From: Phycisphaerales bacterium
GTDB taxonomy: Bacteria > Planctomycetota > Phycisphaerae > Phycisphaerales > UBA1924
Reading direction: 5' to 3'
Length of the DNA stretch: 64,000 nt
Assembly: GCA_905339235.1 (NCBI GenBank)
Contig: CAJPFG010000017.1
Location: 124,001 to 188,000 of the forward strand
The position numbers and the translations under genes were made by a program. Every line of letters starts with the position of its first letter. Position 1 is the stretch's first letter. The notes beneath the pieces were generated by a model, which was not told the origin of the DNA, searched no databases, and saw nothing but the letters and a program-made list of their open reading frames with translations. Below, piece after piece: positions 24,240 through 33,180 of this stretch.

Positions 24240-24590
24240 TCAGGCCTTCTTCTCTTCCTTCTTCGCCTCGGGCGCTGGCGCCTTCGCCAGCCGCTCGGCG
24301 AGTTGCTTCTTGTCGTAGCCGCGGGCCGTCTCCCAGGCCTTCACGTCCACGAGCCCGCGCTTCGCGAACATGTCGCGGACGGTGTCGGTCGGCTGCGCAC
24401 CCTTGCTCAGCCAGAACTTGACACGCTCTTCGTTGAGCTTGACCTGTTTCTGGGCGTCCTTTTCGAGCGGGTCGTAGGTGCCCAGCAGCTCGATGAGCGG
24501 CCCGTTGCGGCGGGTGCGCTTTTCCATCGCGCCGATGCGGTAAAAGGGGCGGTTGGTGCGGCCAAGACGCTGCATCCGGATGCGAACCAT
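24240..24590 (-). CDS. rpsP: 30S ribosomal protein S16
   Basis: S16 is an early-assembling small-subunit protein. The 116-residue sequence starts MVRIRMQRLGRTNRPFYRI and contains GPLIELLGTYDPL and RVKFWLSKGAQPTDTV, all hallmark segments. A Lys/Glu/Ala-rich tail of about 30 residues extends it beyond the E. coli length of 82. The ATG at 24590 is chosen because it matches the universal N-terminus; 23 open codons upstream are not conserved. Confidence 0.97.
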   Translation of the reverse strand: MVRIRMQRLGRTNRPFYRIGAMEKRTRRNGPLIELLGTYDPLEKDAQKQVKLNEERVKFWLSKGAQPTDTVRDMFAKRGLVDVKAWETARGYDKKQLAERLAKAPAPEAKKEEKKA

Positions 24591-24738
24591 GCGAAGCTCC
24601 TCTCGAAAGCGGCGTATCGGCCGCCCCGTGACAATCCCGCTTCCAAACCTGACCCGCACAACGCGGGGGACGGCCTCGACAGGCCGCGATGGAGCAGGGC
24701 CGAGACAATAGGCTCAAACCCCGGAGTATTCCACGAAA

Positions 24739-24765
24739 AACGGCGCGCCCGCGGGGCGCGCCGTT
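24739..24765 (-). terminator. Rho-independent terminator after the cus-associated metal-binding gene
   Basis: A strong GC-rich stem, AACGGCGCGCC pairing with GGCGCGCCGTT, is followed by TTTCGTGG on the minus strand. It is 20 bases past the stop of 24785-25468 and probably ends the whole minus-strand cus operon. Confidence 0.8.
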
Positions 24766-24784
24766 GATCGATTCCGAACCAGCG

Positions 24785-25468
24785 CTACTTCTTGGCCTTC
24801 CGGGCCTCATCAACCTGGGCGATGTACTTCGCCGGGTCCTTCATGGCGTCCTTGACGCACGACTTGCAGCACAGTTTGATCAAACGTCCGCCGAGCACGA
24901 TGTCCTTGGGCTTGCCCATGCTCCCGAGATCCTCGTCGCTGACCGGGCACTTCTTGAGCGTGTAGGTCTTCTCCTGGGCCGCGATCACCGCCTTGTCCAG
25001 CGTTTCGATGTACTTCGCGGGTTCCTTGAGGAACTCGGCCTTCTCGCTGTCGGCGCCCAGGCGGACCAGCCGGTTACCGTACACCAGGTCCACCGCCCCT
25101 TTCTCCGGGAGTTTCTTCCCCGTCACGACGGACGTGTCGAGCGGGTACAGCGGGGCCTGGTCCTTCACGATCGCGGCATCCACCTTGGCCATGCTCGCCG
25201 CGAGGTCCTTCTCGAACGACGACGGGCACTGATCGCAGCAGAACTTCACCTCCCGCCCCTCGTACAGGCGAGTCACCGGGACGCCCATCTCGCCGAGTTT
25301 TTTGCCCGAGATCGGGCACGTTGCCAGCGGGTACGGATCGCCCACGCGCTTGTCGGCTTTGGCCGGCGCCGTCGGCTTGGCGGGCTGCCCGCTCTCCTTG
25401 GGCTGGCTCATCGCCGGCATCGCCGCCACGGAAAGGCATACCAACGTCGCAAGGGTTCTGAACTTCAT
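24785..25468 (-). CDS. Secreted TRASH/YHS-like heavy-metal-binding protein
   Basis: A 227-residue protein with a signal peptide (about 1-21, ending AMSQ) and three repeats of about 60 residues, each built as C-P-x-(S/T)-G-K-K-L...(C)C-x-x-C...P-A-K-Y-I. Repeat 1 has CPISGKKLG and KFCCDQCPSSFE. Repeat 3 has CPVSDEDLG and KLCCKSCVKDA. Repeat 2 keeps the scaffold (TGKKLPEKG, EPAKYIETLD) but has lost every cysteine. TRASH-like modules bind copper, silver or other soft metals. It begins 27 bases after the cusA-like stop, so it is the last gene of that operon and probably acts as a periplasmic metal buffer or chaperone. A role in sensing is also possible. Confidence 0.8.
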   Translation of the reverse strand: MKFRTLATLVCLSVAAMPAMSQPKESGQPAKPTAPAKADKRVGDPYPLATCPISGKKLGEMGVPVTRLYEGREVKFCCDQCPSSFEKDLAASMAKVDAAIVKDQAPLYPLDTSVVTGKKLPEKGAVDLVYGNRLVRLGADSEKAEFLKEPAKYIETLDKAVIAAQEKTYTLKKCPVSDEDLGSMGKPKDIVLGGRLIKLCCKSCVKDAMKDPAKYIAQVDEARKAKK

Positions 25469-25495
25469 CGCGAATCTCCTTATTAATCGCGCGGG

Positions 25496-28400
25496 CTAGG
25501 CCGCGCTCGCACCTCGAAACTCCGCCCGGTGCTGCCACCTCTTGGCGAGGTAGAACACCACAGGGTACACCACCAACTCCATCACGAAACTGATGAGCAA
25601 TCCTCCGATCATCGGGGCCGCGATCCGCCGCATCGTGTCCGCCCCCGTCCCCTCCGCCCAGAGCAGCGGCACGAGCCCGATGAACGCCGCGGCCACCGTC
25701 ATCGCCTTCGGCCGGATCCGCATCACCGCGCCGTCGTGCACCGCGTCGTACAGGTCGTCGAGACTGTTCATACGTCCCGCCGCCCTGAACCGTTCGTAAC
25801 TGTTGTCGAGGTACAGCAGCATCACCATCCCCGTCTCCGCATCCAGCCCGGCCAGCGCGATGATCCCGATCACCACCGCCAGCGACAGGTTGAAATCCAA
25901 AGCGTGCATGAACCAGAACGCGCCCACCAGGCTGAACGGGACCGCCAGCATCACGACTCCGACCCGGAACCACGACCGGCTGCTGACGTACAGCAGGAAC
26001 ACGATCGCCACCAGCGCCAGGATGCTGGCCGCGATCAGTCGCGGCACCGTCTTCTCCCAGAACTCGAACTGCCCCGAGAACACCAGGTCGTACCCCGGCG
26101 GCAGGTCCACCTGCTTCGCGACCGTCGCCCGTGCCTCGGCGATGTACCCGCCCAGGTCGCGCCCCGCGATGTCCACGAAGATCCACGCCGTCCGCACCGC
26201 GTTCTCCGACCGGATCATCGGCGGTCCGGGGTTAATCGTCACCCGCGCCAACTGTCCCAGCGGCACCCGCACGAGCCCCCCGTCCCGGCCGCTCATCGCG
26301 GTCGTGATGGGCAACTCCTCCAGCGATGCGACATCATCGCGGTAGTCCCGGAAGTAGCGGATGTTGAGCGGATACCGCTCCAGCCCTTCGACCGTCGTCG
26401 TGACATTCATCCCGCCGATCGCGGTCTGCACCACATCCTGAACGTCCGCCACGGTCAGCCCGTACCGCGCCGCCGCCTCCCGGTCCACGTCGATGTCGAG
26501 GTAGTACCCCCCGAACGTCCGGTCCGCGTAGGCCGAGACCGTGCCGGGGATCGTCCGCACCGCCGCCGCGGCCTTTTCCGCCAGTTCGCTCAGCACCTGA
26601 AGATCCGGCCCCATGATCTTGATGCCGACGGGCGTCTTGATGCCGGTCGCCAGCATGTTGATGCGGTTCTCGATGGGGAACGGCCACGCGTTGGCCATCC
26701 CCGGAAAGAGCACGACTGTGTTGAGCCCGTGGTGCATGGTCCCGTCGGGGTCCTGCCAACCGAACTTGAGTTCCTCCGTCGTGATCGGCCGCTCCTGGGG
26801 CCAGAACGTCTTGTGCATGACGCGGCGCATCCAACCGGGCCAGGAGTCAAAGAAGTACGCGGGCCGCCGCGTTCGCCATTGCGTGTGGTCCGGGTTCAAC
26901 TGCACGACCGTCTCGATCATCGAGAGGGGCGCGGGGTCGGTGGCCGTCTCGGCGCGGCCGATCTTGCCGTGCACGCTGGTGACTTCCGGGAAAGTCTTGA
27001 TCAGCCGGTCGGTCTGCTGCAGCAACTCCTTGCTCTTGGTGATGCTGATGGACGGGTCGGTGGTCGGCATGTACAGCAGGTCGCCCTCGTCCAGCGGCGG
27101 CATGAACTCGGTGCCCATCCGGGTCATGGGGATGTAGGTGGAGGCCAGCGCTCCCGCGGCGGCGAGCAGCACCAGCCACGGGTTGGCCATGGCCAGCCGG
27201 AACGCCGGGCGGTACATCCACTGGAGCATGCGGCTGATCGGGCTGTGTTTCTCATGGATGACCTTCTGCGGCAGCAGCAGCATCCCCATGAACACCACCC
27301 ACCCGCCCGCGATCCACCATTTCCACGCCGCGAGGTGCTCCATTCCCGCGGCGATCAGGTAGAGCGCGGCCGCGGGCGCGAACATCGCGCCCAGCGTGAT
27401 CAGCGTGTTCCGCGCGAAGCCCCAGCGCTTCGGCAGCACCCGCCCGGTGATGAAGTAGAACATCAGCACGGGGATGATGGTGATCGACAGGAACGCCGCC
27501 GAGGCCATGGCGAACGTCTTGGTGTACGCCAGCGGCTTGAACAGCCGCCCGGCTTCCCCGCCCAGGACGAAGACCGGCAGGAACGACACCGTGATGATCA
27601 TCAGCGAGAAGAACAGTTGCGGCCCGACCTCCTGCGCCGCCTCCAGCATGATCTTCCAGCGCGGCGCGGGCTCTCCGCCGGCGTGCACCCGTTCCTCCTC
27701 CCGGTCCAGGTGCTTGTGCCCATTCTCCACCATGATCACCGCCGAATCCACCACCACGCCGATCGAAATCGCGATGCCGCCCAGCGACATGATGTTCGCG
27801 TTCATCCCTAGCAGGTGCATGATCAGCAGCGCCGCGATCACGCTCGACGGCACCACGAACACCGCCACCAGTTCGCTCCGCATGTGCAGCAGGAACAGGA
27901 TGCACACCAGCCCGACGACGATGATCTCCTCCAGCAGCGTGGTCCGCAGCGTCGCGATCGACCGGTTGATCAGGTTCGACCGGTCGTACGTCGGCTTGAT
28001 GAACACCCCCGGCGGCAGCCCGTCCTCCAGCGACGCCAGTCGCGCCTTCACATCCTTGATCACCTTGTGCGCGTTGGCGCCCCATCGGGCCACGATCACC
28101 CCGCCGACGGCCTCGCCCCGCCCGTCGAGTTCGCCGACGCCGCGGCGCATCTCGCCGCCGATCTGAAGCGTTGCGACGTCCCGGAGCAGGATGGGCGTCC
28201 CGCCTTCCCCGAGCCCGACGACGACTTGTGCGAGATCCTCCAGTCCGCGCAGGTACCCGCGGCTGCGCACCATGTACTCCATCTCCGACTGCTCGATCAC
28301 GGAGCCGCCCACGTCGTTGTTCGACCGCTGCACCGCCATCATGACGTCCCGCAGCGGCAGGTCATACGCGAGCAGCCTCTGCGGATCGAGCACCACCTGG

Positions 28401-29158
28401 TACTGCTTGACGAACCCGCCGATGGAGGCGACTTCGGACACATCCTCCACCGACGTGAGCGGATAACGCAGGTACCAGTCCTGCACACTCCGCAACTGCG
28501 CCAGATCGAGGTTCGCGGAGACCAGTTCCGTGCCGGTCAGGGGGTCCCTGCCGGGCTCCTCCCATGCGCGCACTTTCACGAGATGCTCGCGGCGGTCGGG
28601 CGGCGCGTCATCGGGTGATGCGAACCAGCGGGCGTATGGATGACGCACGCCGACGGGGTTCTGGTCAGGAACCGCCGGATCGCGCCACAGTCCTTTCGGA
28701 TGGTCCGGGCTGTAGAAGCCCGGGTACAGCACGTACTGGTACACCCATCCCACACCGGTCGCGTCGGGGCCGAGCTTCGGCTGCACTCCCGCCGGCAACC
28801 GGTCCCGCGCGAAGTTCAGGTACTCCAGCACGCGGCTGCGCGCCCAGTACAGATCCGTCCCGTCTTCGAACAGCACGTACACGAACGACTGCTCGAACAT
28901 GCTGAACCCGCGCACTACCGTCGCCCCGGGCACGGCCAGCATCGCGCTGGCCAGCGGGTACGTCACCTGCTGATCCACCACCTCGGGGTTCTGACCGGGA
29001 TACTCCGTCGTGACGATTACCTGAACGTCCGACAAGTCCGGGATGGCGTCCAGCCGGATGCGGGAAATGCTCCACAGGCCCCCGCCCACCAGCGCCGCCG
29101 TGAGCAGCAGCACCATCATCCGGTTCTTCAGCGCGAGTTCGATTATCCTGGCGATCAC
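25496..29158 (-). CDS. cusA: CusA/CzcA-family heavy-metal RND efflux pump
   Basis: The inner-membrane proton-driven pump of a tripartite efflux system, 1220 residues. It has the N-terminal helix (ELALKNRMMVLLLTAALV), the porter domain signature DVQVIVTTEYPG and a TM4 motif GIAISIGVVVDSAVIMVEN, with Asp471 and Glu478. This motif resembles E. coli CusA (Cu/Ag) rather than the DFG...DG form of the Zn/Co pumps. An extra segment after LYPGFYSPDHPKG (about 50 residues, Pro/Asp/Arg-rich) and a cytosolic/membrane insertion near WKWWIAGGWVVF make it longer than CusA (1047). GTG at 29158 overlaps the cusB stop (GTGA). Cu/Ag specificity is inferred. Confidence 0.9.
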   Translation of the reverse strand: MIARIIELALKNRMMVLLLTAALVGGGLWSISRIRLDAIPDLSDVQVIVTTEYPGQNPEVVDQQVTYPLASAMLAVPGATVVRGFSMFEQSFVYVLFEDGTDLYWARSRVLEYLNFARDRLPAGVQPKLGPDATGVGWVYQYVLYPGFYSPDHPKGLWRDPAVPDQNPVGVRHPYARWFASPDDAPPDRREHLVKVRAWEEPGRDPLTGTELVSANLDLAQLRSVQDWYLRYPLTSVEDVSEVASIGGFVKQYQVVLDPQRLLAYDLPLRDVMMAVQRSNNDVGGSVIEQSEMEYMVRSRGYLRGLEDLAQVVVGLGEGGTPILLRDVATLQIGGEMRRGVGELDGRGEAVGGVIVARWGANAHKVIKDVKARLASLEDGLPPGVFIKPTYDRSNLINRSIATLRTTLLEEIIVVGLVCILFLLHMRSELVAVFVVPSSVIAALLIMHLLGMNANIMSLGGIAISIGVVVDSAVIMVENGHKHLDREEERVHAGGEPAPRWKIMLEAAQEVGPQLFFSLMIITVSFLPVFVLGGEAGRLFKPLAYTKTFAMASAAFLSITIIPVLMFYFITGRVLPKRWGFARNTLITLGAMFAPAAALYLIAAGMEHLAAWKWWIAGGWVVFMGMLLLPQKVIHEKHSPISRMLQWMYRPAFRLAMANPWLVLLAAAGALASTYIPMTRMGTEFMPPLDEGDLLYMPTTDPSISITKSKELLQQTDRLIKTFPEVTSVHGKIGRAETATDPAPLSMIETVVQLNPDHTQWRTRRPAYFFDSWPGWMRRVMHKTFWPQERPITTEELKFGWQDPDGTMHHGLNTVVLFPGMANAWPFPIENRINMLATGIKTPVGIKIMGPDLQVLSELAEKAAAAVRTIPGTVSAYADRTFGGYYLDIDVDREAAARYGLTVADVQDVVQTAIGGMNVTTTVEGLERYPLNIRYFRDYRDDVASLEELPITTAMSGRDGGLVRVPLGQLARVTINPGPPMIRSENAVRTAWIFVDIAGRDLGGYIAEARATVAKQVDLPPGYDLVFSGQFEFWEKTVPRLIAASILALVAIVFLLYVSSRSWFRVGVVMLAVPFSLVGAFWFMHALDFNLSLAVVIGIIALAGLDAETGMVMLLYLDNSYERFRAAGRMNSLDDLYDAVHDGAVMRIRPKAMTVAAAFIGLVPLLWAEGTGADTMRRIAAPMIGGLLISFVMELVVYPVVFYLAKRWQHRAEFRGASAA

Positions 29159-31011
29159 TTGCGGTCCTCCCCGCGCCCGCGGATGGGCCGCACGACCTCG
29201 CCGCACTCCTTCATCTCCGTCGCGTAGTACGGGTTCGCCACCTCCTCGGTCCGTTGCACCCAGTCTCCCGGCGCCATCGGGCAGTGCACGACGAACAGTT
29301 GCGGCGCATCCGGCCCGGGCGTCACCCCCTCCAGCAGCGCGATCATCTTCACGCTCAGCGCCTTGAACGCCTCTCGCTGCTTCTCGATCGTCAGTCCCTT
29401 CATCGCTTCGGCGCTCTTCCTCGCCTCGGCGCCCAGTCTCCGCGCCGGCGCCGGCATCCCCGCGGCGTCGACCGCACCCAGGGCCGCGACCAGCGCGTCC
29501 ACCGAAACCGGCGTTTCCTCCGCCTGCTCGGCGCCCAGTTCTTCCGCGATGGCCAGGTAAGCACCGGCCGCGGCTTCAACCTTCTCCGCATCCGCCTGCG
29601 TCAGCGCGGTGGGCGCGCCCGTGGGCGGCGGCGTCGGGCGGGGCTTGGAAACGCCCCCGGCGCCCGCGCTGAGGAACTTCTGGATCGCCTCGCGCAGCCG
29701 GCTCTCCGAATCGACAAGGAACTGCCCGCTCGACACCACCCGCTCGCCCGCCGACAGCCCGGACACGATCTCCACCATCCCGTCGTCGCCCGTGAGCCCT
29801 ACCTCGACCTTCCGCGGCTCGAACTTCCCCGCCTCGGTCACGACAAAGGCCACCCGCGACTCGCCCGAGTCGATGATCGCCTCGCGCGGCGCCAGCACGA
29901 CACCCGGCCGGGGCTCGGCGCTGAACTCCACCGACGCGTACATCCCCCGCCGCAGCAGCAGGTCCGGGTTCGGCAGCGCCAGCCGCACGAGCGCGGTGCG
30001 GGTCATCTCGTCCAGGTGCGGATGCACGAACAGCACCTCCCCCTCGAACAGCCGTCCCGCGTAGGCATCCACCCGAGCGACCACCTTGCGGCCTGTCTCG
30101 ATGGCGCCCACGAACCGCTCGGGTACGCGGGCATCCAGCCACATCACTTCGCGCTGCCCCAGCCGCAGCACCCGCTGCCCCGCCTCGACCGCCGATCCGG
30201 TGAAGACCTCCGCCTTGTCCAGCACGTGCCCGTTCACCGGCGAGAGGATCGTCACCGTGGCGGGCGCACGCTCCATGCTCCCGAAGTCCGCGATCTGCTC
30301 GCGCGTCAGCCCCAGCACCTCAAGCCGCGCTTCCGCCGCCGTTACCAGCGATTCGCCCATCGAGCGCACGGTTGTGTCGCCCTCCGCGATCGCGTCCCGC
30401 GACTTTCGCGCGGCGATCAACTCCTCGATCGCCAGGCGCAGGTCCGGGCTGTACAGGTCAAAGAGCGGGTCGCCCTTTTTCACCGCCATCCCGTCCGTGT
30501 TCGCGTACAGCGTCTGGATCCAGCCCATGACCCGCAGCGTGATATCCACCGATCCCGGCTCGGGCTCCACGACCGTTCCCGGCGCCCGCACCGAGCGAGC
30601 GAGAACTCCCTCGACCACCTGGGCGGTCCGCAGCGCCATGTTCTGCTGCACGGCGCCGTCGATGGTGATCGTTCCCGCGGCCTCGCTCGACCCGGCCCCG
30701 CCCGCCGACGCCCCCGAGTCCATCGGCGTCAACTTCATGTGACAGATGGGGCAGTCGCCGGGGTGGTCCTGGATCACCTGCGGGTGCATGCCGCAGGTCC
30801 AGAGTTGCTTTTCCACGGGTGCGCTCGCCGAGCCCGTCGGCGCCGGTACCTCGACCGTCTTCGCGCCCGTCCACTCCCGCACCTGGCGCGAGATGGGCTG
30901 ATGCCAGTAGACGCCCGCGGCCACACCGGCCGCGGCGCCGAACAGGAATACCAGCAGTCCACCCACGCCGTGGGATTTGGGTCTCTTTGAGGCCTTCGGC
31001 GCCTGTGTCAT
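29155..31011 (-). CDS. cusB: CusB-like membrane fusion protein with metal-binding domains at both ends
   Basis: A 618-residue periplasmic adaptor linking pump and outer-membrane channel. A membrane anchor (about 17-35) is followed by a heavy-metal-binding domain at 71-97 (WTCGMHPQV...CPICHMKLTP). The barrel, hairpin and lipoyl domains of an HlyD/CusB adaptor follow (RSVRAPGTVVEPEPGS, SPVNGHVLDKAEVFTG, DSGESRVAFVV). Residues about 490-610 form a DUF3347-like domain ending HCPMAPGDW...NPYYATEMKECGEV, which also carries Cys, His and Met. DUF3347 is usually a separate protein or fused to CusB-like adaptors. The ATG overlaps the upstream stop (ATGA). Confidence 0.9.
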   Translation of the reverse strand: MTQAPKASKRPKSHGVGGLLVFLFGAAAGVAAGVYWHQPISRQVREWTGAKTVEVPAPTGSASAPVEKQLWTCGMHPQVIQDHPGDCPICHMKLTPMDSGASAGGAGSSEAAGTITIDGAVQQNMALRTAQVVEGVLARSVRAPGTVVEPEPGSVDITLRVMGWIQTLYANTDGMAVKKGDPLFDLYSPDLRLAIEELIAARKSRDAIAEGDTTVRSMGESLVTAAEARLEVLGLTREQIADFGSMERAPATVTILSPVNGHVLDKAEVFTGSAVEAGQRVLRLGQREVMWLDARVPERFVGAIETGRKVVARVDAYAGRLFEGEVLFVHPHLDEMTRTALVRLALPNPDLLLRRGMYASVEFSAEPRPGVVLAPREAIIDSGESRVAFVVTEAGKFEPRKVEVGLTGDDGMVEIVSGLSAGERVVSSGQFLVDSESRLREAIQKFLSAGAGGVSKPRPTPPPTGAPTALTQADAEKVEAAAGAYLAIAEELGAEQAEETPVSVDALVAALGAVDAAGMPAPARRLGAEARKSAEAMKGLTIEKQREAFKALSVKMIALLEGVTPGPDAPQLFVVHCPMAPGDWVQRTEEVANPYYATEMKECGEVVRPIRGRGEDRK

Positions 31012-32465
31012 GGCATGGTCTCCGAATGAGCGTGAGGTTCGGGGTTTTCCGGTTGCGGCGCGTGCGGCGGCGGGCTTACCGGGCCCTTGGCAGGGTCCAG
31101 CGCGTCAAGGTCCACGCCCAGGCAGCACGAGATGTCCACCAGGGCCTTCTCGATCTCCGCGCGAGTCGCCGCGAGTGTCATCTCCGCTTCGATCGCGAGC
31201 ATGCGTGCCTCGATCACCTGGTCAAAGCCGCCCTTGCCCACCTCGTAGTTCCGGGCCGTGGCCTCGGCAACCCGTGCCGTGCCCGGGAGAATGACGGTGG
31301 TAAAGAGTTTCTCGCGGCGCTGGGCGTTGCGCAGCCCAATCACCAGCGTGAAGTACTCACTCAGCCGGTCGGCACGCTTCTGGCGCAGCGTGGCCTGCGA
31401 GGCGCGGAGCTGGGCCTGCGCCTCGCGGATTCCCGCGCGGATCTTCGCCACCGTGGTGGGCAGCGTCACCATCCCCTCGACAAACTGTGAGATCGTGCCG
31501 GTGAAGCCCACCGACAGCGAGATATCCGGTACCCAGCGCAGGCGCGCCAGTTCGAGGGCATCCTCGCGTCCCTTCACCTCGGCCGCGAACTCCGCCACCT
31601 CCGGGAACGTGTTCACCGCCGCCTGGATCATCTGCCAGTCATCCTCGGGGACTTCGGGGAACGGCTCGGGCGCCGCGGGGACATTGAGGGGATCGCGAGG
31701 GTCGCGGGCGAGCAGGCTGTTGAGCATGGCCCGCATGTTGGTGAACTGGGTCTCGTCGTCGCGCAGGGCGCTCTCGGCGCGCTGAAGGCCCAGGTCGGCT
31801 GCGATAAGCATCTGCGGGTCGCCCATCGATCCCACCTTCACCCGCGAGGCCTCGAGCATGACACGCCGGAGCGAGATCTCCGACCGGCGGAGCTCGATCT
31901 CCCTCGCCATCCGCTTGTAGTCGGCCCAGCCGAAGAGCGCGTCACGCTGAATGTCGAACTTGGCCACGCGGAACTGGGCCGCGGCCATTTTCGCCTCCGA
32001 CAGGGCCATCTCCGCTTCCTGACGCACCTTCACCGGCAGCGAGAGGTTCATCGACGGATCGAACCCCGCCCGGAAGGTCGTCTTGTCAAACGTCTTCATG
32101 TCCCCGCCGGAGAACATGTACTCGGCGCCGACGGAGATGTCGGAGTTGGGGTAGGCGCCCGCGGCGGTCACTCGTTCCATGGCCGCGGCCCAGCGGAAGT
32201 ACGCGGCCTCGGCGTCGCCGTCGGCGGCCAGGGCCCGCCGCAGGATGTCGTTCCACGCGGGGCTCTCGGGAATTTCGGGAAGTACGCGATGCTCGAACTC
32301 GCCCTCGTATGGCTTGCCGGCGTCCGCGAGGGACGCACGCTCCCGCTCTACACCCTTGGGCGAAAGCGTGCACCCGGCGAGCGAGGCGAGCAGCAGCGCG
32401 GACGCGAGTTGTGAAGCGCAAGAGCCGGAAACGCGGCCGCGCTGCGCGGAATGCCAACGTGACAT
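31008..32465 (-). CDS. cusC: Outer-membrane efflux lipoprotein (CusC/TolC family)
   Basis: A 485-residue outer-membrane channel subunit. The N-terminus ends in a lipobox LASLAGC with the lipidated Cys at 32. The rest is long amphipathic helices with two OEP repeats, including SLPVKVRQEAEMALSEAK and VKIRAGIREAQAQLRASQATL-type heptads. The trimer would form the beta-barrel and periplasmic tunnel for the CusB-CusA pair. Its last four bases overlap the cusB start (ATGA). The C-terminal 30 residues are Pro/His-rich (PPPHAPQPENPEPHAHSETMP), which may weakly bind metal. It is the second gene of the operon after the small Cys-rich protein. Confidence 0.88.
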   Translation of the reverse strand: MSRWHSAQRGRVSGSCASQLASALLLASLAGCTLSPKGVERERASLADAGKPYEGEFEHRVLPEIPESPAWNDILRRALAADGDAEAAYFRWAAAMERVTAAGAYPNSDISVGAEYMFSGGDMKTFDKTTFRAGFDPSMNLSLPVKVRQEAEMALSEAKMAAAQFRVAKFDIQRDALFGWADYKRMAREIELRRSEISLRRVMLEASRVKVGSMGDPQMLIAADLGLQRAESALRDDETQFTNMRAMLNSLLARDPRDPLNVPAAPEPFPEVPEDDWQMIQAAVNTFPEVAEFAAEVKGREDALELARLRWVPDISLSVGFTGTISQFVEGMVTLPTTVAKIRAGIREAQAQLRASQATLRQKRADRLSEYFTLVIGLRNAQRREKLFTTVILPGTARVAEATARNYEVGKGGFDQVIEARMLAIEAEMTLAATRAEIEKALVDISCCLGVDLDALDPAKGPVSPPPHAPQPENPEPHAHSETMP

Positions 32466-32594
32466 GAGGAGATCCTCCTCGTTGAGGTCGTGCGTTGTCG
32501 TGCAATGTGGGGGAGGGGACGGCGCGTGAATGCGCCGACAGGCGCGGCCGGCGGCGCCCGATGCGCGCGCAGTGCCGCTACGCGGGGCGGCCCG

Positions 32595-32972
32595 CTACAT
32601 CAACCACACGCAGAGCGTGGCCTGTGTGGTGGGCGAGAGGCGGCGCGAAAGGTCGCGCCCCGCGGGTTCGCCCCGTACGACCGGCAGGGTGATCGTCAGC
32701 CCGATCGCGCGAGGGACCACAAACTCCTGGAGCGGCCTCGAATCCTGCGACGCCGGCACTGGCGCCGGCTCGCCTCGCGTCGAACGTATGCACCCGCAGC
32801 CGTCCGACTGATCATCCATGTCGCAGGCCGCGAGCCCGGGGGACTCGGAGGCGCAACACGGGCAGGCCGACTCCGCGGGCATGGCCACCACGCCGCACGC
32901 GGGCCGGACCGTGCCGACCAGCGACTGGGCGAGCAGCACGGCGACGACGAGGATTCGAACGAGATGGGACAT
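32595..32972 (-). CDS. Small Cys-rich secreted protein heading the cus operon
   Basis: A 125-residue protein with a signal peptide (about 1-25, VRILVVAVLLAQSLVGTVRPA) and eight cysteines in a compact region, ACGVV...ACPCC...ACDMDDQ...GCGCI. It ends with a hydrophobic LCVWLM. It is first in the minus-strand efflux operon, 129 bases before cusC, and divergent from arsR. A protein of the same build (signal sequence, Cys/Asp-rich middle, hydrophobic last residues) opens the czc operon at 37853-38272. The likely role is periplasmic metal binding or sensing for the pump. I do not recognise a named family, so function is inferred only from position and Cys content. Confidence 0.65.
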   Translation of the reverse strand: MSHLVRILVVAVLLAQSLVGTVRPACGVVAMPAESACPCCASESPGLAACDMDDQSDGCGCIRSTRGEPAPVPASQDSRPLQEFVVPRAIGLTITLPVVRGEPAGRDLSRRLSPTTQATLCVWLM

Positions 32973-33136
32973 GGTGTTGCGGAAGCCCGGAGGCCGCGTT
33001 TAGCCTGCTCCATCATATCGACGCTTCAGACGCGGGATTGGTCCTCTTTATACGACGGGCGAAAGGCGGGGTTCGGGGAAGATCGTCCGAGAACGTCGTG
33101 GGCGGTAGCGCGCGAGCAAGAGTATTACTGACAAAA

Positions 33137-33180
33137 TTGACTTGAATCACGCGCTCCGATATACTGGCATGCATATGCCA
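33137..33180 (+). promoter_or_regulatory. arsR promoter with overlapping operator
   Basis: A near-consensus sigma70 promoter: TTGACT (33137-33142), a 17-base spacer and TATACT (33160-33165). The palindrome TGGCATGCATATGCCA (33165-33180, arms TGGCAT/ATGCCA) begins at the last T of the -10 box and covers the predicted start of transcription (about 33172). A repressor bound here would block initiation. A site in the same position relative to TATACT precedes the ACR3 gene (37583-37603). Confidence 0.75.

Noticed and set aside
25529-27811. A 760-codon plus-strand frame opposite cusA, rich in His and Arg
   Set aside because: It is a mirror of cusA codon use; the repeated HRH/PRRR pattern is typical of antisense frames in high-GC genes.
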